Under the pieces are notes generated by a model. The model saw only the letters and a program-made list of their open reading frames with translations, did not search any database and was not told the DNA's origin. Made by a program: the position numbers and the translations under genes. From assembly GCA_028751875.1 (NCBI GenBank), contig CM054158.1, forward strand, positions 8,609,960-8,673,959: a DNA stretch of 64,000 nt. The letters are read 5' to 3'. Positions within the stretch are counted from its first letter, which is position 1. Each line of letters opens with the position of its first letter. This document shows positions 57,275-64,000 of this stretch, in pieces. Origin of the DNA: Rapana venosa. Taxonomy: Eukaryota; Mollusca; Gastropoda; Neogastropoda; Muricidae.

Positions 57275-57286
57275 CCCAAATGATCT
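57275..57286. repeat. 12-bp target-site duplication (element 5' side)
   Basis: CCCAAATGATCT, identical to 54689-54700. Confidence 0.9.
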
Positions 57287-57435
57287 ACCAGACCTCAATT
57301 ACTTAATTAAATTAAACTGCATCAATTTAATCAGCAACGTTAATTACTTTGTCAAGTTAGTGGGAAGAGAGCTATAATATATATATACCCCTCTGCCTTG
57401 AGGCTGTTGCACGCCCTGAATTCGCCCGAGGTGTC

Positions 57436-57786
<351 letters not shown>

Positions 57787-57789
<3 letters not shown>

Positions 57790-58440
57790 TTTATTGTCAG
57801 TTTTGATAAAGGATATCATGTCACTTTTCTTTGCTTGTGCTGCTAACGTTCCTTGCACCAGTAGTCTAATCAACCTGACAATCTTCCCCATACAAAGAAA
57901 TAAGAACATCAACACACAAAAATGAGAAAGAAAGAAGAAAAAAACGAACAAACAAACAATGAATGACTGGATGAATGAAAGAAAAATTGATAGGGAATAA
58001 GCTATAAGACGAAAACTTTTGTCAGCTGAGTGAAACATCAATTTTTAAACACCTCATTGTAACCCAATACCCCGATGTTCAAGACTGATATAGACTTTGT
58101 TCCTTCTTTTGATTTAACTTCTGTGTGCACGTGCCTATGTGTCAAAGTCCAAACTTTATTTCCAGATGGTTCGTTCGTTCAAAATTTTACGTCTTTTCAC
58201 TATCACTAACATTAGATGATGGGAGACAGAGAGAAAAGCAGATGCTTGTGTGTGACTGAAAGTTTGTGTTTTGTCACTTGTAATGAGAGAGAGAAAGCAG
58301 AATTTTAAGTAAGGCCTATAGGGGTATTCATTTTGCCAAAAGAAACTTTAAACAAAACAGTACCCCCCAAAACAAAACAAAAAACCCATAGATATTGTTG
58401 GCATTATCTAGAGCGATTTCCCAAAGAAACATAAACTATT
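57787..58440. other. Unassigned; possibly LINE 3' untranslated sequence
   Basis: Lies downstream (minus strand) of a LINE C-terminal fragment and may be its 3' region. No gene seen. Confidence 0.35.
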
Positions 58441-58885
58441 TCAACTTTTTTGTACACCAGTTATACATTAACAAAGCTCTTGGGCTTTCAGAGCATAAAA
58501 TATATACATACCCAAATATTTTAACTGGTTGACATTTTCACTCTTCAGAATAGTTTGAAGAGACTGCTCATTCGTATTTGTGAAGTACCTTGTCAGATAT
58601 TTCTCTCACAAGTCTGTAAATGTTGTGCATTCAAATACAAAATGTACTTCAGTTTCAATTTGTCACCAAATGGGCACTTTTTGGATTTATCAGTATATCT
58701 GTTATTTACATTTAAATAACCAATTCCAAATCGAAATCTAACCAGAACATACCTGAATTTACCTATCGTGATAGCAGTAAGATATTTTTCATGCTGCAAC
58801 AGTAATTTAAAAGACCTATATTTTTCAAATCTGTCCCTTTCTGTCAGTTTTGCATGCCAGTCTTGATGAAAACAATCAATCATTC
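58441..58885 (-). pseudogene. LINE ORF2 C-terminal fragment
   Basis: The minus strand reads FHQDWHAKLTERDRFEKYRS, FKLLLQHEKYL, FRYVLVRFRFGIGYLNVN, NRYTDKSKKCPFGD, with a frameshift, then an NVNQLK-like IFGYVYILCSE end. The pattern DW-x(n)-R-x-YR-x-FK, R-x-x-LV-x-FR-x-G, CPF is the C-terminal zinc-finger-like end of CR1/Jockey-type LINEs. The second half of the Cys/His motif is lost. Confidence 0.68.
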
Positions 58886-59165
58886 GCTGTTTTCATTCTT
58901 TTGGAGAAAAAAAATCGTCAGTGGTACCCCCAACGGTTTTCTAGACTCAGGGATTTTTATGTGTGAAAAAATAGAACAACAAATACAAAAAATTGTGCTT
59001 TGATGACAAAAACTTATTGGGAAATGTCCAAACCTAATAGGCCAAAAGAATATGCCTGTTATAATAGTTGCAAATAATATTAGATTTGCTGTCCGTTTGT
59101 TTTATCGCCCCTTAATGGAGATTCAACAGGTGGCACTGTTCGACACCAGCTGACCAAAAAGCAAG

Positions 59166-59180
59166 ATGGCGGAGATACAG
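59166..59180 (+). CDS. Candidate first coding exon (MAEIQ) with splice donor
   Basis: CAAGATGGCGGAGATACAG is followed by GTAAGT, a consensus donor. The ATG lies in good initiation context within CAAGATGGCGG, which matches the YY1 core often placed over start sites of housekeeping genes. Five codons are too few to identify a product. No later exon was found. Confidence 0.42.
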
Positions 59181-59565
59181 GTAAGTTGCTGTCAACAAAA
59201 CAATCAGCAATAGGTTATTCCACAGATCTCGTCTTTTAAAGCTTTAATTGAATAGGCACTTAGTCTTGGTCTCAGCGCTGATCTGTTGTATCCATATAAA
59301 TATTGTAGTGATGAGGGAAATTGAGGTCGTTAAGTGATCAAGAACTGAAAGTTCCGCCCACCGAGTAGGGCTTGGCAAAGGAATGAATCGACGATAGATA
59401 CTAGATAGATCTACATCGTGATAACAAATGATTTGTTCAGGAAGATTGCTCAATACACCAAGAATTACGCAGAGTCAGCTATTACTGTCATATTTGTGAT
59501 TTAATTAAATTTCTGGCATTTATTCTATCTCTCTTCTTCTTTCCTTGTCTCTAGTCTAAGTCTAG

Positions 59566-59572
<7 letters not shown>

Positions 59573-59614
<42 letters not shown>

Positions 59615-59863
59615 GTCTAACACACAGTACACACACAGTCAGTGAGTCACACACACACATACACACACACACACACACGTGTACACGCATGCATGCATGA
59701 AGTTCGTGCACACACAATGACACTCACACCCACACCTGTATCCATAAGTTTCACTATTGTGTCACATTCACAGCAACACACTCACAATCACAGGAACTGA
59801 GGAAGATGAGTTGTCAACTCTCTTTCTGAGTCTCTGTCTCTCTGTCTCTGTCTGTCTGTCTCA

Positions 59864-59895
<32 letters not shown>

Positions 59896-59898
59896 TCT

Positions 59899-59957
<59 letters not shown>

Positions 59958-60040
59958 TGTGTTGTAATCGTCATATCATGTTCATATACCCCTTCATAAG
60001 GGACCTTGGCCTATAAATGAATAAACAATCCGAATCCGAA

Positions 60041-60072
<32 letters not shown>

Positions 60073-60360
60073 CTCTCTCACCCTCCCCCCCCCCCCCCTT
60101 CTACTCCTCTATCTTTTTAACACACACACACACACACACACACTCATGCACACACACCACACACAAAGACACACACACAGTACACATACTCAAACACACA
60201 GTTACTAGTACTACTACTAACTAGTACTAGCAGTAGCACTAGTACTACTACACACATGCACACACACTCGCACAGTATCTCTCTCTCTCTCTCTCTCTCT
60301 CGCTCTCTCTCTCCCTCCCTCTCTCCCTCCCTCTCTCCCTCCCTCTCTCTCTCTCTCTGT
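59573..60360. repeat. Cluster of (CT)n and (CA)n microsatellites
   Basis: CT tracts at about 59573-59613, 59818-59952, 60041-60080 and 60278-60357; CA tracts at about 59650-59680 and 60120-60200; an ACTAGTACTA patch near 60205-60250. Between CT tracts a TAAATGAATAAACAATCCGA word resembles a repeat 3' end. Confidence 0.93.
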
Positions 60361-60617
60361 AGTTTGCTATTGGCGTATTGCTACTGCTTCTTTCCTATAA
60401 GTATAATGATGAATACTGGTTCTCTCAGAGTTGCTTGTTTCCCATAATTTACCAAAGTGTTATATATAAAGCTTTATAGGATTTGCTTTGTTGATTGATG
60501 CCATATGATGGTGGTGGGATGTTTTCAGTGGCTTGAATCAAATTGTGTTTTCTTCATTTCTTGTATACTGCTTGCTTATTTCAAAGTTACTTGAGTATTT
60601 TTTTTATTTTTGGGGAT

Positions 60618-60653
<36 letters not shown>
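60618..60653. repeat. Poly-G tract, 36 bases
   Basis: Uninterrupted G run in T/G-rich sequence. From 60361 to 60617 nothing is recognised. Confidence 0.95.
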
Positions 60654-60654
<1 letters not shown>

Positions 60655-60839
60655 CTCTGTGTAGGTGTGTTTTTTGTTATTGGTTTGTTTTTGATTCTTA
60701 TTTTTGTTAGTTGCTGTCATTGTTTTTGCTAATTTTAGTCAGTTTTTTTTTTCTCTTTTTGAGTTTTTGGTTGGTGGGTGTTTTTTTTTTCCTATTATGA
60801 TGCTATCCCTGATAAGACTAAGAGTAAGACCAGAGACTG

Positions 60840-60905
60840 AATCAGTGAATGAAATAAAAGCATATGAGTGTATATTCATTATCCTCGAAATAAAAGATTT
60901 TTTAT
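60840..60905 (+). mobile_element. SINE-type tail fragment
   Basis: AAAGCATATGAGTGTATATT then ATTATCCTCGAAATAAAAGA, matching the common SINE tail without its body. Confidence 0.7.
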
Positions 60906-60937
60906 TTGATTTGATCCCCCCCTTCCTTCTTTCTCTC

Positions 60938-61075
60938 TCTGTATGTGTCGTTCTCTCTCTCTGTCTCTCTCTGGTCTCTGTCTGTCTCTCTCTCTCATGC
61001 ATGCACACACACACACACACACACACACACAACACAACACAACACAACACAACACAACACAACACAACACATATC
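60938..61075. repeat. (CT)n, (CA)n and (CAACA)n microsatellites
   Basis: CT to about 60995, CA from about 61005, then nine or so ACAAC units. From 61076 to 61530 no gene is seen; an AATAAA word near 61258 has no supporting transcript context. Confidence 0.92.
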
Positions 61076-61537
61076 AACAGAAAGCAGACAATAGACTTAG
61101 CAGGTAAACCATTCCAAAATAATTCCATTATTTTGATTTTAGTTTGAATCAATTCAGAGGCAGCAAAACTATTTTTATTTATGTTTGTTCACACTTTCCC
61201 TCTTCTTTCACAATCCTCTGTTTCTTTTGAAAGTGGTTCTGTTATGTATTTTATTTTTAATAAAGAAGTTGGTCAAGTGAGTGAATGACTCAATAATTTG
61301 CATTTTAAACAATAATTTCTTAAGATATCTTTATTGCACTGTTGCAGCATGTAAAATGACAAGAGTATGACATAGAAGAGAAACATTTAAAGTACATGTG
61401 CATATGTACAGAATACATGTTGTATTAGCTTATATATTATTATCATATAACTTGTATTCATAAATGCAAGTGCCCTGCTTGCATGGCTGTATGCATGCAC
61501 ACTCAGAGAAATATGAAGACATACAATACACATACCC

Positions 61538-61568
61538 AACACACACACACACACACACACACACCACA

Positions 61569-61604
<36 letters not shown>

Positions 61605-61799
61605 TCTTTGCTTTGCACGGTTTCTTTTCATGATTAGACTACTTTTTCCCCCTCACATTTTTCAGTAGGGCCTCTACAACCACCTCAATTATCATACACC
61701 CCTTGTATATCTATATATTTTTCTTTCTCGTCTAATATCACTGAGAGTGAACAGACGTAAAATCGAAGACAACAACAACAAACACACACACACACACAC

Positions 61800-61845
<46 letters not shown>
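61538..61845. repeat. (CA)n microsatellites, two blocks
   Basis: CA runs at about 61538-61602 and 61778-61845, separated by unassigned sequence. Confidence 0.93.
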
Positions 61846-61846
<1 letters not shown>

Positions 61847-62119
61847 CAATCTATAAGTATACTATAAGGATAAAATTATGACTTGTATTCGTAACATTAA
61901 TACGTGGACTAAGTGATACATAATAATAATACTAATAGTATACATGGACCTGAAAGCTCTGTTTACATTGGAGTGGATTCATCCTACATCTCAACAGCTG
62001 AACTAGGTAAATGAACACAGATGAAATCATTTCAAGATATGAGTGGTGTACATAATGTGTGTCATCCCAAGCTGAGCACTTGCTGAGGTTTTGCTTTGAT
62101 CTTTAATGACTTTTGTTGA

Positions 62120-62445
62120 CTGTTGGCCGCTAACATGATTGAATAGATCTGCTTCAAAGGTTGATGACAATATTGTCAATAGCCTACAGACAGCACTTTC
62201 AAAGTTTCATATTATTATTATAACAAGAGATGGCCACTAACATGATTGAATCTGCTTCAAAGGTTGATGACAGGACTGTCAATATATGGAAAAAAATTCA
62301 ATTAAAAGCCTACAGACAGAACTACATAAATTTATAACATTTACAGGATATGGTCGCTAACATGACTGAATCTGATTTAAAGGTCGATGACAATACTGAA
62401 TACTGTCATAGTGTCAATACAAAAACCTGCAGACAGGACAGGACC
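62120..62445. repeat. Tandem repeat of about 110 bp, three copies
   Basis: GCTAACATGATTGAAT, CTGCTTCAAAGGTTGATGAC, ACTGTCAATA and GCCTACAGACAG recur in three diverged units starting near 62125, 62231 and 62349. Confidence 0.8.
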
Positions 62446-62640
62446 TATGTGTAACAGGGGATGGAGTACCTCATTGGTTAAAATGTCTTGCCACTTCACT
62501 GGTGATGGGGTAGCAAATGAGTGTGACGGTGAGTTTGAATCTCTGCTAAAATGTCCCCTTGACAGGACTTCAGGGAGTTCTCCCTAGAGGAGAGTTGACA
62601 CTGGTACCGGCTCCTCTGCTGGAACCCCGTCATATGAGAC
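62446..62640 (+). mobile_element. Possible tRNA-derived SINE of another family
   Basis: GAGTACCTCATTGGTTAAAAT resembles a tRNA D-arm/A-box region, and GGTGAGTTTGAATCTCTGC, about 55 bases on, a B box. It follows the tandem repeat directly. The tail is not defined. Confidence 0.4.
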
Positions 62641-63895
62641 ATAAGTATAACTCGCGCCCGCAGAGTGAATCAAATGTGGGAAGCACACATTCCACTGTGT
62701 ACATGCATGTAAAGCCCCATTCAGCATTCATAGTTCTAAGAGCAAGCCACCTAAGATTGGTGGCACAGATGAGACAAACACACAGAGCATGCATCCTACT
62801 CGCTGGACAGAGATCTATGGGTTCAACCTGATTTAACTTGCCCATGACACACTGCCTGACAAATTGAAATTCAGAGCAGTACCCCAATGGCTCCTCAGGG
62901 AACCTAAAGTTTGTAACGTGTACGCTTTCCTGATTCAGCAGCCTCAACTCCAGGTTTTTCTTGTATCAGACACACGTTAAATTGTGCAAAATAGAAAGTT
63001 ACGTTATCAATATCAGTGTGAGAGGACAACGACTGTATTTTATTTGAACTGTAGCAGTATCAGTTGGTACAAACTTTATCATAAGAATGGAATGAGGTGT
63101 TCAGCTACAAATAAATACCATTTAATGATTTATACAGAAAGCAATAAAGAGCAGCTTCATTACCATAAACTGATGTTGTACGAAAAGTAAAACTGATAAA
63201 TGATATTAAGAATGTTCTGTAAAAGATGCTGTAATATTGGATCTTCTCCAGTTTTCAGTAACTGTTCTGAGATGCATTATTAGTTGTAGGAGTTTCTGTG
63301 TGAGTGGCTGCTTTTAGTTTTATTCAGACCATTATTAAAGAAAAAAGTTCAACCTTTGGTCTTCTGGGATGTCTTAGAAACACACCATCATAATGCATGC
63401 AAATCAGTACATCATCATAATAATATGTTTATTTTGTCAGCTATGCATTCTAGTGCAGCATGGCTCACTTTTCTTTGAGATTGGGTTTAACAGTGCATGC
63501 AAGATGGTTCAGGCATGCTTTCACACAAAAGAACTGTTTACACTTAGTGACTTACACTACAGTCTCAGACCAAGCACTATTTTCAAACTAACTTTGGATA
63601 TTTAACCCGCATTGTCTCTTGGTACATGTCCAGAACTGTTCACAACCTTTACAGCAAACATCCTGCATATTCAACTAACCAGGCAATTGATTTGTAAGGT
63701 ATATGTAGACCCAAAAATTGACTGATTGCACCCTAAAAAAACAAAAAAAACACCCCATCAACAACAACAATAGTGTAGTGTATTTGTTTCTTCAACAGAA
63801 CTTTGTGAATGAAAGGGCCATGTGAAAATTTCAGCACTCTTGTTTCTGAATGATTCACTTGTGAGTGTCCATGACTTTGAATGTCAGAGGATCAC

Positions 63896-63897
<2 letters not shown>
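62641..63897. other. No gene recognised
   Basis: Unique-looking AT-rich sequence. Small open frames (for example 62630-62947 minus, 62984-63190 plus) have no recognisable domain or exon signals. Confidence 0.5.

Positions 63898-63936
<39 letters not shown>
63898..63936. repeat. Poly-G tract, 39 bases
   Basis: Uninterrupted G run near the window end. The last 64 bases are unassigned. Confidence 0.95.
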
Positions 63937-63937
<1 letters not shown>

Positions 63938-64000
63938 GGGAGGGAGTCCGGATGCAGCCATTAGAGAGAACTGAACCAAAAGAGCATCAGGGCACTTGCA

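Noticed and set aside
61250..61270. AATAAA as a host polyadenylation signal
   Set aside because: The hexamer is expected by chance in AT-rich DNA, and no upstream coding sequence was identified.

Overview
The window looks like repeat-dense, non-coding genomic DNA from a metazoan, most likely a mollusc. The evidence is very frequent di-, tri- and tetranucleotide repeats, several APE-type LINE lineages (RTE, CR1/Jockey-like, Rex1-like), tRNA-derived SINEs, and GT-AG style exon ends. I see no bacterial-style operon. A 500-base run of N (17488-17987) is a scaffold gap. Stretches between about 31 and 49.5 kb, and near 17 kb, show homopolymer-biased consensus errors. The species assignment is inference.

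Layout. 0-2 kb: simple repeats. 2.9-8.1 kb: an old minus-strand LINE; its endonuclease and reverse transcriptase can be followed through many breaks, and a possible SGNH-esterase ORF1 lies behind them. 9.6-17.3 kb: GATA/GACA, CA/GT, CT and TATTG repeats, four SINE copies, a cluster of CRE-like TGACGT sites at 10.63-10.82 kb, and a truncated LINE. 17.99-23.7 kb: a minus-strand two-ORF LINE. ORF1p carries an RRM-like domain split by a minisatellite, ORF2 has an endonuclease domain, and between them lie about 2.7 kb of degenerate repeats that read on the minus strand as Asp-runs around a recurrent N-x-N-G-x-C-H motif. 24.5-25.8 kb: a 58-bp satellite interrupted by a LINE. 26.3-29.15 kb: an RTE-type LINE with a 9-bp target duplication. 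29.4-34.3 kb: minisatellites, a LINE 3' fragment and a 52-bp satellite. 34.9-36.7 kb: SINEs, one nested inside another. 37.1-38.4 kb: an LTR-retrotransposon gag-like gene with a candidate primer-binding site. 39.8-43.3 kb and 45.9-48.5 kb: two further RTE-type LINEs with badly broken frames. 49.5-53.6 kb: diverged copies of a composite repeat, plus a Rex1-like LINE fragment. 54.7-57.3 kb: a second copy of the 26-29 kb LINE, inverted, with a perfect 12-bp target duplication. 57.4-64 kb: microsatellites, a LINE C-terminal fragment, tandem repeats and a tRNA-like element.

Host genes are scarce. The one I recognise confidently is the first coding exon of the p97 cofactor p47 (NSFL1C), minus strand, 54285-54386: a UBA domain start followed by a splice donor. 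The inverted RTE copy sits about 300 bp upstream of its start codon and interrupts a short open frame. A second candidate first exon (ATGGCGGAGATACAG, then GTAAGT) is at 59166-59180 on the plus strand. Most other coding-looking sequence is reverse transcriptase, endonuclease, ORF1p or gag from mobile elements. Much of the window to the left of 54.28 kb could be intron of the p47 gene, but no later p47 exon was seen.
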